A stretch of DNA of 64,000 bases from Zonotrichia leucophrys gambelii. Taxonomy: Eukaryota > Chordata > Aves > Passeriformes > Passerellidae. The notes below the pieces were generated by a model. That model was given only the letters and a program-made list of their open reading frames with translations. It searched no databases and was not told where the DNA came from. Position numbers and translations under genes: made by a program. Shown here one piece after another: positions 13,955-27,742 of the stretch. Where the stretch lies: positions 42,933,229 through 42,997,228 of the forward strand of contig NC_088169.1 in assembly GCF_028769735.1 (NCBI RefSeq), given 5' to 3'. Positions within the stretch are counted from its first letter, which is position 1. Every line of letters begins with the position of its first letter.

Positions 13955-14528
13955 ATTTGTAGGGCTGCAAGGCACTGGTGCCTGGAGTGCAGCCACCTGA
14001 GATGCCAGGGGAAGCTCATTACAGTAATGACTCATCTGAAGGGCATGGATTTGCTGGAGCACATCCAAAGGACAGCCATGGCAATAATCACAGGGCTGGA
14101 GTGAGGCTGAGAGACTTGGGGTTGTTCAGTCTGAAGAAGAGAAGGCTTCATGGAAAACCTATAGCAGACTTCCAGTTCCTAAAGAAAGCCTACTGAAGAG
14201 GTGGAGAGGAACTTTTTACAAGGACATGCAGCAACAGGACAAGGGGGGATGGCTTTAAACTTTTAAATGACTTTAAACTGAAATATCTAATCTAATCTAG
14301 GATTAGATTAGATATTAGGAAGACATTCTTCATTGTGAGGGTGGCGAGACACTGGAACAGGTCACCCAGAGAAGCTGTGACTGCCCCATCCCTCCAGCTC
14401 TTCAAGGCCAGTTTAGTTTGGGCTCTGAGCAATGTGGTCTACTGGAAGGTGTCCCAGCCCAAGAAAAGGCAGGCTGGAACTAGATGATTTTTGTGGTGCC
14501 TTTTAACACAAAATCATTCCATGATTTT
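13955..14528 (+). mobile_element. CR1 retroposon, sense orientation, with internal deletion and rearrangement
   Basis: This is the most complete sense-strand CR1 here. Recognisable blocks run in order: CATGGATTTGCTGGAGCACA, GACTTGGGGTTGTTCAGTCT, TTTTTACAAGGACATG, TGGCTTTAAACT, GAGACACTGGAACAGGTCAC, CTCTTCAAGGCCAG, AACTAGATGATTTTTGTGG and the 3' end ATCATTCCATGA. About 20 bases normally found after 'gggctggag' seem to be missing near 14100. Around 14260-14316 the sequence has gained a local duplication and a perfect inverted repeat (see findings). The left limit is approximate. Confidence 0.85.
14282..14316. repeat. Perfect inverted repeat, 16-bp arms, 3-nt loop, inside CR1
   Basis: Arms 14282-14297 and 14301-14316 are exact reverse complements separated by TAG. 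Normal CR1 copies carry only the right-hand motif (GATTAGATTAGATATTAGG), so the left arm appears to be an added inverted copy. Confidence 0.85.
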
Positions 14529-17424
14529 TTAATTACTCACCTCACAGCAGAGCAAGGGGACCACTGTGAAGTTGTTGCCATCTCCTACCTGAAGCTCTCA
14601 CAGAGATAGATGCCCCATCAGCTGGCTCACAAAGGATGCCTCTGCAGCTCTTGTGAGTACATGAGAAATTTAGCAGAAAACTCCTGGGGCCTCTGCTGTG
14701 GCAGGAATATGGATGGACAGCTACTGGTTTTCCTTTTGTAAAAAGGAATTCCATGGGGTTTAACTTCCACAGTCTAAGAATAAAATACTAATTACAGATG
14801 AACTGTAAAATTAGAGTTTGTAAACAAGAAAAATTACAAAATATTACTTTAGTTATTATGTCTTTTGTTGCAGCAGATATTGCAAAATGCAGCCTGTGTT
14901 TCTTTACTTTTACATAGCTCTGCAGAAGCAAAGTTGTGTACTTTTTCTCCCCACTGCTTTGTTCCTTCTCAAAGACTGAACTCACTGGACTCCTCTCCAT
15001 ATCCCTAGGAGTTTCTTACATATGGCCTAACTTTCAAGAAAACGATCTTCCAAAATAAATAGTACAGAAAATTAAATTCTGGGCAAATAAAGAAGTCCTG
15101 GCCCTTCTAAAATCCAACAGTCTTGACAGGCTTTAGTCAGAAAGTGCTCCAAGAAAAGGCTGACAGAAAATTCACCGAAAGGAGGCTAAATCCTAAATAT
15201 AAGAAGCCCATACTACATGATATCTTTTTTTCAGTAACTGGTTGGTAAAATTACAGTCTGAAGTTGCAGAAGCACAATACTAAGAGCAATCTTAAAAAAG
15301 CAAGAGGGCAAGGGAGAGGGGGGACAGGCAGGGCCAGGACGTGGACGTACACCAAAAAAATCCAACAAAATGATCAAGCAACTGGGAAAAAGTAACATGG
15401 AGTGAAGCTGTTGGAAATCTACTGTCAGGTTATCTTTATAATAAAGGCAACACAAATTAAATACTAACTCCTGGGAAGGACCAAAGAAACAATAAAGGTG
15501 AAAGAATTCTAATAACCTAGTCAATGAAAACTAGAGGACACTGAGTCAGCTACTCATGAGTGCCCAAGAAGAAAGATTTCTCGATGAGATTGTTGTATCT
15601 GATATGAAACAAAAAAAGAAGTCAAAGAAAGAAACTCTTCCCCCAGGACACTGTGCACATGGAACAGGGTAATTGTGTACAGAGGTGAAGGACTGCTGAC
15701 AGGATGTTTGCAGAGGCAAGAGCATTTTGAGACTGTATCAAGCTCTTTGAGATGTGCTAAAGGGGGGATGCAGAGATGCTGAAAACTTAGGGGATGTTCA
15801 GGACCAAAGGATGTGAAGGACCAAAGGAAGTGAAAGACAGGACACCAATGGGAGGGACTTTCAGAAAGACATCACACGAGCCTGCTGCAGTTGTTAGTCA
15901 CTCTCACAGTCAGATAAGTGATAGAAGTGTCACACTCACTTTTGAGTTCAGTACTAAGCCCCTATAAAATGACTACAAAATTCTCAGAATGAGATTTTTT
16001 ATTCTTGTTTTATTTTTGGAATTGATGGTGACAAGGAGAGAATTTATACTGAAAGTGAAAGTAAAAAACCAACCTCAGAAAGCCTTGTAAGTCCACTCAT
16101 CAGCATTCCACCACATATCCACCTCCTCTGTCACAGTTATGTCTATGTAACTGCACACGAAATGCTTCTTTAATTCCTACATCTTCCTACATGAGAGTTC
16201 TGAAGCACACTGAATGTAGATATGCCCCAATTTTCCCAACCCACTCTGCATCCTCCTTTCTCTCAATATCAAATGTATTATTAGTTCTTTGTCTTTTATT
16301 GCTTTTTTCATTTTGTTGTTACACTGCTCCTCTGAAAATTGCTATGTAAGTCTTGAATGAATATAATATCCAGAATTAATATAATGTCATAAATGAATGA
16401 GAATATAATGGTGTTAATCACAAAGGAAAGCTGTTCTCATTTATTTTAACTGTTCCCTGAAATAATCTTGCCAATATGCTTTTGGTGTTGTTAAAGTTTC
16501 ATTTTAAGTACTTACTTCATTTCATTTTTATATACTGCTTAAATTGATGTTTGTGTTGTTTTTCACCTGAGAAGATATTTGAAAAGGAGGAAGAACTTGC
16601 TTGTGAGGGTCAGCAGTGTATAATCGATAGATTAATCATGTTATGTATGTGGAATTCATCAGAACTTAATTTCCTTAAACTTCGTGATATTTGGAACACC
16701 TCTTGCATTTTTGATGAGCAGCCCAATTAAAAAATAATGAACCTGTTTTTTTCTAAAACTGACTTATTATCTTGGTGGTTTCCAACAGCAACCTAGAGCC
16801 CAGTTTTATATCAAATTATTTTGTGCCTGTTGGCCAGCAATATACCTTTGCAACCTTCTAAGGTGTTCCAAAAGTCAAACAATTTCCCCAGGAGAAAGTT
16901 TTAAAGCTTTTCCCAGTACCAAGTTTATATCGAGGCTCATAAAGAAAATAAAACTTGTACTGGAAACAGACAGAACCCATGGGATGTTCAAGACCTCTCT
17001 ACTGTACCTTAACCTTTATGGAACACCTTAGGAGAACAGCTTCATCTTTAGCAGATAACACCAAGATTTCTGCTGCTGACTCTTCATGGGACATTTTTGT
17101 TTGTTTTTACAGTATTACTCCTAAAATATAAATAATCCTTAAAAAATATATATTTATAGAACACAAAATGTTGAACCCCTCATCAGGGTATAGAAGGAAC
17201 TGTTCTGCACCACCACTCACTCCCACTAACAGGAAAATGAAAACATCTTCCAAGAACGTTTTCTGTTTTAATGCACGTGTTTGAGGAATGATAAAACCAT
17301 TTTTGGAACTACAGCCTACCCAAAACTCAACTTCAACAATAGTCATGTACCCTTCCAATAGTTAACAGTGATGTGCTAAAAAACAGGCACAAAACAAAAC
17401 ATTCTCTCTGTCTCAATGAACACA
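14529..17424. other. Intronic sequence, no gene recognised
   Basis: AT-rich intron between two CR1 copies. Purine-rich text around 15600-15860 is low in complexity but shows no tandem unit. A frame at 15231-15524 (minus) has no recognisable domain. Confidence 0.7.
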
Positions 17425-17707
17425 GAATCATAGATTCATGGAATTGTTTGGGTTAGAAGGGACCTTGAAAATTACCGAGTTCCAACCCTCTGCCATGGGT
17501 CAGGGCACTTTTCACTAAACAAAGTTCTTCCAAGTCCCATATAGCCTGGCCATGAACACTTCCAGGGATGGAGCATACGTAACACTGCTGGGCAACATTT
17601 TTCAGTGCCTCACCACTCTCACAGTAAGAAGTTTCCCCCCAACATCTAATCTAAATCTGTCCTCTTTCACTTTAAAGCCACTGCCCCTTGTCCTATCACT
17701 TCCTGCA
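17425..17707 (-). mobile_element. CR1 retroposon fragment with intact 3' end
   Basis: It starts on the plus strand with ACAGAATCATAGATTCATGG, the complement of the CR1 3' octamer repeat. It then continues with TTGGGTTAGAAGGGACCTTG, CCTCTGCCATGGGTCAGGGC, CCAGGGATGGAGC, GTGCCTCACCACTCTCACAG and TTTAAAGCCACTGCCCCTTG. It is 5'-truncated near 17707 and well preserved, so probably younger than the copies near 1.9 and 2.7 kb. Confidence 0.92.
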
Positions 17708-19479
17708 TATTGTTAAACATCCACCACCACTCTCACGTTATTTCTTGTTATTATGTGATACTATTTACGCACAGGGGAATTGCTTCAAAAAGAAGCAATG
17801 GATCACATGCATCCTTCCAAAAAACTGCCTTGAAGATGTCTCAAAAGGTGGAGGGAGGACTCAACTCTCTCACTCATCAGCAAGCAGCACACACAGGGTT
17901 TTCCTCCTACATCACATTCACTGGCTGATTATTCAGTGAATATTCTAACTTCCCTCATGCATTGTATCCTGTAGCCTTAAGCACCCATATGAGAAATTAT
18001 CTTGCAAGGCAGGCAGCTGCCTAAAATAAGGAACTGTATCAGTAAAAACAGTGATGGCCTAACTCTTTGTGGAAGCAATAAGTATTTCAGCAATGCCAAG
18101 AAACTTTAGAAACTGAATTATCTGTTCTTTTTTTCTTATTTTGAAATGGGGATGTATGTATGTGTCTGTGTAGCATAAACAAGGAGTGTTGCGGACAGAA
18201 TGGAAAAGAATGATTTAGAAGAGAGAAGTTCCCCGTAAGGAACTGCGAAAATGTTCAGAATATATTCTATAACTTGCCTTTGCAAATTAACTCTTCACTG
18301 TTGAAAGACATGCCTGCAGCTCACTTGTAAAATTAGATCAACCAAGACACTTTTTCCACAAAAATTTGTTTGAATATTTTATTCCTGTTGTATCTAATGC
18401 AAGTTGGTAAGTTCCTTTGCTCCAAAGGGTTCCAATGATTAGCACTTGCAGATCGCAGCAGGGTGAAATAAAAATGAGACAAATATTTGTGGAAAAATTA
18501 TTGGTAATGTTTACAAATTTGCCTTTCATATGAGCGTGTCAAAAATACAAATATGTATTAATCACAAAACGTGGCTGCTAGCTGTTAGTATCAACTTCCC
18601 AAAATGTTTATTGTTGAAAATTTTAAATGCCTCATGTCATATTTGCCCATTTCAACTGATTAAGATTTTGTATCTCTGTATCTCTATATCTCTATATTGG
18701 ATTTACATAAAGATATAGAAACCTTAATATCCATTTTGAGAAGTTTTATTTTGTACATCAGTCCTTTTTTTATGGCTTGTCTGAATAGCCACTGGATGCA
18801 ACAAGTTGTTCAGATCCAAGCATCAGGCAAGCCACAGAATGGAACAAAAAGAGAAGCACTTAGGTAACAGCCATTAAATGATGATGATCCTAATTTTCCT
18901 ATGCCATTACTCTTTCTAGAAAGGTTTATTGTCTGTGCTGTACAATAAATGTAATAATGATGGTGAAAGGACTATAAAAATAACCTAAAAGTTTATAAAT
19001 CAATAGCAAAGTGACACACATGATTCTTTAACCCAGCTGAAGTTTATGGACTGATATCAGATTTGTTTAGCATTACAGAATAAAATCTGGATGAATCCAT
19101 TCTTAAATGTAGAATTTGCTTCATCTTAAGTTGGATTTTTGCTCTTCTTGCAGTTGAAAAGGACAGGGAACTTCTGTAGCATTTCCTCTTTGGAGGAAAA
19201 TCAGATTTAGCTGGAAGTCCATTAGGCATGGAGATAATGGCATCAGTGACCATCCTGTCACTGAAAAATGGAAATTACTCTAGAATACTCAAGGAAGAAA
19301 AAAAATTAACAATGACAGGAAAACGATGCAGCTATTAAAAAGACAACTGGACCTCACTTATAATCCAAATTTGTAATCCACTCGTTATCCATAGTGTTAT
19401 ATATAGCTCAAAATGTGATACAATCTCAGCAGACTTTTTGAATGTAAGGAGCTGTTTTGTTTGGATATAGAGGTTTATG
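17708..19479. other. Intronic sequence, no gene recognised
   Basis: AT-rich intron with chance frames only. The unrepeated segment around 18900-19260 could be conserved non-coding DNA, but that cannot be judged from one sequence. Confidence 0.65.
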
Positions 19480-19586
19480 AATATATATATATATATGTGT
19501 GTGTGTGTATATATGTGTATATATTTATGTATATATATGTATATATGTATGTGTGTGTATATATATATATATACACATATATATGT
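19480..19586. repeat. Compound (AT)n/(GT)n microsatellite
   Basis: About 105 bases of alternating AT and GT dinucleotides. Chance open frames of Tyr/Ile/Thr repeats arise here and are not genes. Confidence 0.95.
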
Positions 19587-22500
19587 TCATACACTGTGGA
19601 CATAATACTTCCATGTATTCCTCTAGGCTGAAGAGACAGAATTAGTCTGTTGTGAAAGGAGCAATTTAAATACATTCATCAGTTACAAAAAGCTTTACTT
19701 CAGCACGGACCTGTATTTATGTGTTTAAGTATTTGCCAGCAACCAGATTTTGGTATATGAGGTGGAAAGAGTTTGTGGTTTGGCCAGTTTCTGTGCTGAG
19801 CATAGACTGTGCTTTAGACAATGATTTACAGTGTCCAGCTGGAGCTGCTTTAAAAAGCAAACTCAAACTCTAAATTGCTAATTAACAAGGTACAAAGTTG
19901 CATCCACAAACGATCCATCAATTACTGCTGAATCTCACCAGGATATGAAGCTGGCGTCTTTTAGAGGGATATCTAAAAAATTAAGCAGCAGATTTATTTG
20001 TATTATGTTTGATGTCTATGTATTTAAACAGTATGTACATAACTATGACATTATGATTTTGTAAGTCTCATGAAGAAATACTGACATAAATGTAAAATGG
20101 AACCTCTTTGGAGATAGGACTGTCCCTTCCTTGCATTTCTTCAGTGCTTTTCACAATTAAATTGCAATTTTAAATTTTGATCATTTACTGCTCTATTTAC
20201 TTTTGTAAAAAAACTCTCTCCAATTAATTCTCAATCAAATTCCTCCACCAGTTGCATTCAATGGAGGCAGATAGGCAAAAATAAGTTTTGGGGGGGGTCT
20301 TTAACTCAAAAAACTAAAAACAGAAGCGTGCAAGTGCCTCAGAGCCAATCTGATTACAATCAATTCACACACAGCTTTTAGTATGCTCTCTTAGTAGTGA
20401 AAGAAGAAAGAGGCCTTGGAGTTCTCATTTAAAGAACAGTACAGGACTTCTGAAGATCAGCTTTAAGAACAAGCTAATCACTGTTTCAGCATTCCGTTTC
20501 AGGAAGTCCTTTCTGGAAGTCTTCCCACTTCATCAGCCATGCTACATGGCAAAGACAGGTGTTTGTCTTTAATCAGTGAATATTAGCTATGTTCCAGGTA
20601 TTCCATTAACAGTGCTTATTGCGAGGCCACAGTCAGCACAAAAAACATCTCTTGGAATAGTAATGATCAAGGACTACTGTTCCTGCTAGTTACTGATTCA
20701 ATAAATAAACATCCCCTGTGCCATTCTTTTAAATACTTTCATTTTTAAATTAGATTTTGATTTTCTTCTCAAAGCCACCTAAACTTCTAGGTCAAGCCAA
20801 CATGACTTTGCAATTTTGATTTGTGCTACCTGTCCTCCCTGTTTTATTTTGCAACAGGACTGTTAGGCAAGGATAGACTACTTCACAAAACAAAAACTGT
20901 TTTACTAAGGAAGGTTTTACTGTGAGATGACATCAAATTTTGGAAACAGTTTTAAATACATGCATGCTATGCAAAGAATGGACCAGATAAGACTACTGTA
21001 ACTTAAAATGACCCTAACTGGTTAAAGGAAAAATGACCTGACTGAGAAACTGTTCAATAGGTATTTTCCATATTTCTCTACAACAAAGATAGTGCTGACA
21101 GATTAAATTATATATATCTATTCTCATCCAAGGAGCCTAAATTGATTATATGCAGTATTAACTTATATGTTAAAGTTGTAAAGCCAAAAGCTAATATCAG
21201 AGAACTAAATATTCATATTTTGTGTTTACTCTGTGAATCAATTCCGTGTAACTAAAGAAGATGAAGTTGCTGTTTGTATTCACAGCTCCTTTCCCTCTGA
21301 AACAGACAGAAAACAGATCAGGTCGAGCCACTGGACACTGCTGTTCATCAGCCCTTGCCTTTGATTTGTCACTCCATCGTTTATGCTTCTTAAGGACAAG
21401 CACTCATTTAAAAACAATGTTACTTAGAAACTGGAAGGAATTTAGAAATTGTTCACCATCTGAAGTCTCACGGCTGACAACTGGATACTTAGGACATACA
21501 AAGAAGCATTTTGCCACTGCTTTTAACCATCTCTACTTCAGTGCTACTGTGAGCACAACTGTGAGGTCAAAGGTGCACAGAGTTGGGAATGGTCACCCTC
21601 AGGTGTAGAAAATATTTGAAACACGAAAACAGCAATAAATAACAGTATACAAACATGAGGTCTAACAGCCTAATCCCTTTGCCTCCTAACCTCCAAATTC
21701 AACATGCCATAAAATCAGCAGACACCCACTAAACTGACCACATTAACTATCACACACTGACATGACAACAAACAAGAGTTTCCCTAAGGCAGTAACATCC
21801 TCTAAGTACATTTCCTCATCCCAGGCAAGTGTTCAGCTCCATCAGTTTTGGAAAACAGATGACTTTGCTAGTATGGCTTGTAAAGTTGATGGTGATGCAG
21901 TTAAAAAGGCAAGAACAGAAGTGTAGACAACAGCCAAGAATGCTCAGCTGCTAAGAGTTTCTTCTGAACTACACTGCTAAGAGCACTATACTACTGCCAC
22001 GCTGTGTTTCAGTGACACATGCGAAAAGATGGACAAACTATCCCTAGCAGTTTCAACAGAATTGTAAGACACCTGAAGGACACCAAAAGATCGTCAGCCC
22101 CATGTTCTCATCATGACTTCAGGTATTCCCAAATACCATCTTGAGCAACTTCAAGATGGTTTTTGGTGGATTTGCTATCAGATCAGTTTTCCAGTTCAGG
22201 TCAGCATCTCAGAGAAACATTTCCTGAAGATGGGAAACCTGAATCCTGAACAGAAAAGAACTTACAGGAAATGTACACAGGATATGACAAGAGCGTCCTT
22301 GGCCATGTGACCATCAGGCACCACTGTCATACTTTTGGTAGGATACTGCACATAAGATCTATTCCCCACTGTTATGCTTAATTTCTCAAAACATAAATCC
22401 TGTTTAAGAAAGCCATTTTAGTTTCCTGTATTAATTACTGCTCTCAAAGACAAACTCCAAGGTCATAAGGGATACCAACAATAACTCAAAAGCCATCCAC

Positions 22501-25500
22501 AGCCATTTGACATGAGAACCACAGTGAGGCATTTACAGACTGTATTTTGCCAGGTCTGGAGTACTTCCACACACCTCCACAGTTCTCCAGCTACAGCAGT
22601 ATCCACATACATTCTCCCACTATAGCACATCACAATCTAATACCGAGATGTACAAAAGCCTCACCCCATGCACTCATTTCTCTCCAAGGCCAACTCATAC
22701 AAATGCCAAAAAGATGGTCCTGCAGTCCCTAGCATGTTAGAAATTCAACACATGAGCCAGGGGACAGGGCTAAAAACATCAGATAAATATGTTGCTACCA
22801 TTATAAACACATCAAGAGCTGCACAGACTGGCAAAGAAACTGTTTCTGGCAACAGAGCAGTCTAGCTTTTGACTTACAACGCAGGTTATAAGACCTAGTA
22901 CTTAATCAAGCATCAAGCTTGAACTAATTGGACTTCCCAAGCAGTAGGATTAGCATGGTTGACTTAGCCTTTGGTCTTTCTGACATATATGAAGTGAGTC
23001 CTGTATAGTTTTTTATTGTGCCTAATGTTTGCATTCAGGTGTTGGTCAGATGGGCCCATAAAGCAAAGTTTCAACCTGGTTTGCAAGCACCTGTTCTGGT
23101 AACGTGCAACTTTCAAGCTCTTTCAGTCCTTAAATGTGACTTTGAAGCCACTCCAGGTAAAAGCTGTAACTTTACCTGTGCATGCACATACATACACACA
23201 CAGAGATACTACGTGTTACTCTGTAAGCAAACTTTTTTAATGCCACTCCACAGCACCTGCTAAAAGCAGTCAACATTTCCACTTATTTTGGGGAGGCTTG
23301 CCCTGGTATTTTAAACCCAACAGGTCAGTGAGCAGGTTCAAGGCTCTACAGTTTGTCAAGCATCTGTAGAAATGCTTCTTTCAGGAGGGAAAAAAAAAAA
23401 AACAGCTCGAGATGCTCAGTACCCTTTACATCTGCTGCTCAGCTGGAGACACTGTTAAAAGGCCATTAGAAGCACAAGGTGAAAGACCTCACAGGCCAGG
23501 TGAGCTGGAGAGCAATTTGCTGTTTGCATTAGGAGTATCAGCCCTGGCTGCTTCTTTCTGGTGCACTGAAAGCAGATCCTGTACCCAACCCTGAAAATCG
23601 GGACCAGGATGAGTGGCCAGCAGGTCTCCATCCCATCTCAGAGCTGGGGTTGTGCTGCAGAGCCTCTCCCTGCACATTCAGGTTTCACAGTGGCTGGAGG
23701 GGACAGCAACCCTCCCAGCACAACCCACAACCCCTGACTCTGCCCACAGAGACTGGCTCCGCTGGGTGGATGTCACAGTAGGACACAAATTGCTGTCACC
23801 TGTGCAGTCAGAGGGAACCTCTTCCAGCACATCTTTGGCAGCACCTGCCTCCAAATGCCACGTGCCTCCTGTGTTCCACAATTGCTCAACAGAATAAAGT
23901 GCTGCTGTTCCACTTTGCTGGAAGGAAAAGGTCACATTAGCCAAAAGAAACTCGTCGGAGAGCGCTGATGGTCTTTGTGACAGCCTCCTACACCAACAGC
24001 TAGAAATGTTCTTATTAAGGAGAGCTCATTTTTTAGTATGTGCTGGAGCTCTATAGGTAGTGAAGAAAGCAAATCCTGATTTCAGTAGGTTTTTAGGCCT
24101 TTTTTACATACAGAGGAATAAAGTGCTATGAATTTTACCAGCATATGTTTTCTTGCCATCTGCAACACATTTTAAATTCCTTTTGCATCTTATAATGTAT
24201 TCTCTCTCTTTAGCATAATAACAACTCTGCCTTTAAAAACCAACCTTTATATGCTGTTCTTAGGAATTTCTGAAGAAGTGTTAATTCTTTTACACATATT
24301 TAAACTGCTAAAATAATTATGGCTGGTAGCATGAACAGTCAAAACCACAGAATGTGGGTTCCCTTCACAGGGAGAGAGCACCCATTAACCAGGTACAAAA
24401 GGGGGCATACAGTCATAGTTCACTAGAAAAGTAATTTCATTTTGCTAGTAATGGGAGTGCTGATACTTTGATACCATAATGGAGTTTTAAGCACCAAGCC
24501 TGTTATTTCAACTAGAAATTTTAATGTAATTATGCATTTTTACTTTACTAAGCAGAAAGGAAGATTAGTATGCACAGTTTTCTTACATGTATCATGGGGA
24601 ATAAGACAGAGATCTCCAAGTGATACTGCAAGATGCTCAAGTCATTCAAAAGAAATGGCAGGTAGTAGTTTTAAAGACAAATTACCCAGAAAAGCTTTTA
24701 TTGTTGATCGCTTGTTATAAGATTTGCCATTTGCAAGTAATTGTACATTCAGCTGAAACTGACCTTTTATGAGTGCCAAGTGGTAATATAAATGAAATGA
24801 ATATATTCTTTATTGCAGTAATATAAAAAAGAATGGCCTGAGCTTTTAACATAGTGCTTGACCTCTGGTGTCTGAACACCACCTAATCTCAGGAGTATTT
24901 CACAAAAGCATATGATGAAACAAGTACTAATACAGCTTTAGAACAGTTTAACACATTAGCACTTAGAAGTGTAGAAAATATTACACCTAAGGTATGTTTT
25001 TGATGATAAATCAGACTGACAACAGAAATAAAAGAGATGATTAGAGACTATACACTGAAGTTCATAATTACATTAATTATTAAAGCATTGCCTTTTCTAT
25101 TTTAAAGTCCCTCTTTCCAAAATACTCTAGCATAAAGTCACACTGGGAAACTCCAGATGCTGAGATATAAAATTCTCATTCAAAATTGAATTATTTATAA
25201 GCATTGAAAACATGCTATTTCTTCTCAAAGGCCCCGATCTTACAAACATCACCTTTAGGTTTTAGATGTGCATACATAAGTTGCATTCCCCTTAATGACA
25301 TCAGTCACATACAAACCAATAAATATGTACAGAAGTGACAGTAAAGAAAGGTCCTAGGAAGGCTGCACTTCCAAACACCCACATGCACATGCCAATTTAT
25401 TAGCATTCACCATGCACTCACAACTGGAAAATAAGGGAGGCCATAAGGAGCGTGATCAGAGAGACTCCTGATGCTGCAATTACTGCAGCTGCAATCAGAG

Positions 25501-25989
25501 GTGAGAGGGGGTCACACACAATGCGGAGGATACAACTAAAACCGTGTTCAAACAAAAAGGAAGTTTAAAGTTTACATGAAATTCCATGTTCATCTTCACT
25601 GCCATCATAGAGATCAAGACTGAATTAATGTCTGATGGCCCAAAAAAGATTTCACAAATTTGCACTGAATATGGTATTTATTTTACCAAGGCTATTTCTT
25701 TCTTAATACTGCTGAAGCAACCTCACAAGGTGTCTGTCTGTGAATCCCCATCTACCTCCTGGTCTACAGGCACTTTCTTCTCACGGCTCTCAGTGAGAGC
25801 AGCAGAGAAACAGTAAAAGAAGATATTAATGAACAAGTACTTGGATACAGACTCAGTCAGGAGGATTTTCCCTATTCTGTCAATCTATTACTGCATTTTA
25901 GAGTACGAAAGCAAAACATTCAGAAAGAATATCTTGGGGGACATCTGACATGGACTAATAGCTCCATTGCATGCATGACTACTGAGGTA

Positions 25990-26036
25990 TTTATTATTCT
26001 TATTCTTCTTATTATTATTATAGTTGTTATTATTAC
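25990..26036. repeat. (TTA)n/(TTC)n simple repeat
   Basis: About 47 bases of TTATTATTC-type trinucleotides in intron 1. Confidence 0.85.
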
Positions 26037-26359
26037 CACTTAGGAGCTACAAGCAACTGTGTTATGTATGCTTGCTGGCTTCAGTCAACGCCTCTGTATT
26101 ATGCCAGTATAAAGCCTATTCATCAAAGCACAATTTCAAGTGACTCCTGACCTTCAAAATCAAGGGTTTGCTTCTGCTTTCATTTCAGTCACTTTGACTA
26201 TGGTGACTGTGCTGCCAGAATCTCACCTCGTCCATCATCTGTGCAGGAGAACAAAGTTCATGTGCCTCTTACACAGCATTTAGAATTCAACATCTTTACT
26301 GCTGGATGCTTTATCAGAACAGTTCTAGTTTTTATCTAAATAAACTATTGTTCAGCAAA

Positions 26360-26425
26360 TAGTAAAAACCCCCAAACAAAACAAAAAACCAAATCCCAAG
26401 CAAAACCACAACACACAAAACCCCA
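26360..26425. repeat. A/C-rich low-complexity stretch
   Basis: Runs such as AAAAACCCCC and CAAAACAAAAAACC make a strand-skewed low-complexity patch in intron 1. T/G-rich patches of complementary type occur at 47516-47552 and 53848-53890. Confidence 0.7.
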
Positions 26426-27726
26426 CATCCTTCACCTTGGAAGCGGAAAGGCACAAAGCAGACGTAACCACTACTTTACACAGTTAGACACTCACTCTCA
26501 TTCAGAAAATCCTGAGGGAAGGGCACAATCCAACTTCAACTTTGACATTTCATTACTTCCTCTAAGACAATGTAAGTTACTGAAGGCATGGCTGGAGTTA
26601 AACAAGTACTGCCAAAAGATATGCTCTATGACTTTTCTCTTGTGTGTTGATTTTCAAATTACAGACTTTCCTAGAGCAAAACATTTCCTGCAAAGTCCTC
26701 AGGAGCTCCACTAACACTCGTGGATGCTGGGTCATGGCAACCTGAGTCTCGCAGTAGAACTCTTTCTAACCCACAGGACACTCCACTCAGACAGTAGCCA
26801 GAGCAGCTCCTCTCAGGGAGGAGCCCGTGTCAAGGACAGCCAAGCACACACTGAGAGCTCCAGCCACTCACCCTGCACGTGACTGATGCACAGAATTAAG
26901 TGCAGCAGCATACCAAGTATACTTCAAATTTTCTTCCTCTGCCCCCCATTCTGAGGTAAAGTTCCTTTATGGAGGACTTACTTTGCTAAGCTATGTCGGA
27001 AAGCAACTTTATGTGCTGTACTCCAGTGAAGGTCACAGCACCAGAATGTGGTTATTAGACAAGACGTCAGAAACAGAAGGGTGATAACAGATATGTTCTA
27101 TACAATCACATAGAACAATTTAGCATTGTTGTAAAAGTACAGTGAACAACTCCAGTCACTTTACTGCCAACTTCAACATATTTCACATGCAACAAAATAC
27201 CGTAGGAAAACTCTTCCTTACAGAGCGAAAACTGACAACTTTCTTCATCTGTAACTTCTACCATGTCTGCGCAAAAGTGAGTGACAGTATAAATAACGCT
27301 ACAGAAGTTATCTAACATTATCTTGCATTGCAGTTCCATTCAGCAGAGAGAGATCCCTCTATGTCCATAGCCTCTATAATTTAAACAGCTCTTTACATCA
27401 GTACATAAACACTTTGCCTTAGTACATACACACTGTCTTCAGTTTATCATTTCAACAGTCATAGCTAGAAAATAACTTTTGAACAAATTACAACAAAAAA
27501 CATGACTACTGTTAAATCAAAGCACGCAGTGTATTACTATTTATCATCACATTATCAAGACATTGATGCAAAATCTTTTGAAAACACAATGTTTGTTCAG
27601 AAATAAGACTGTAATAAAGTTCTTTGAACTCCTTAAAACACGAGGCCTTTGATGGACTACGCTTCTGTAACACTAACAAATTGCTTCCTTAACCAAGTCA
27701 GAATGATGGAAAAAAGACAGAATGAG

Positions 27727-27742
27727 AAAAAAAAAAAAAAAA
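27727..27742. repeat. A16 tract
   Basis: Sixteen uninterrupted adenines in intron 1, followed by purine-rich sequence. Confidence 0.9.

Noticed and set aside
19475..19675. 66-codon minus-strand frame with Tyr/Ile/Thr repeats
   Set aside because: It is a translation of the AT/GT microsatellite.
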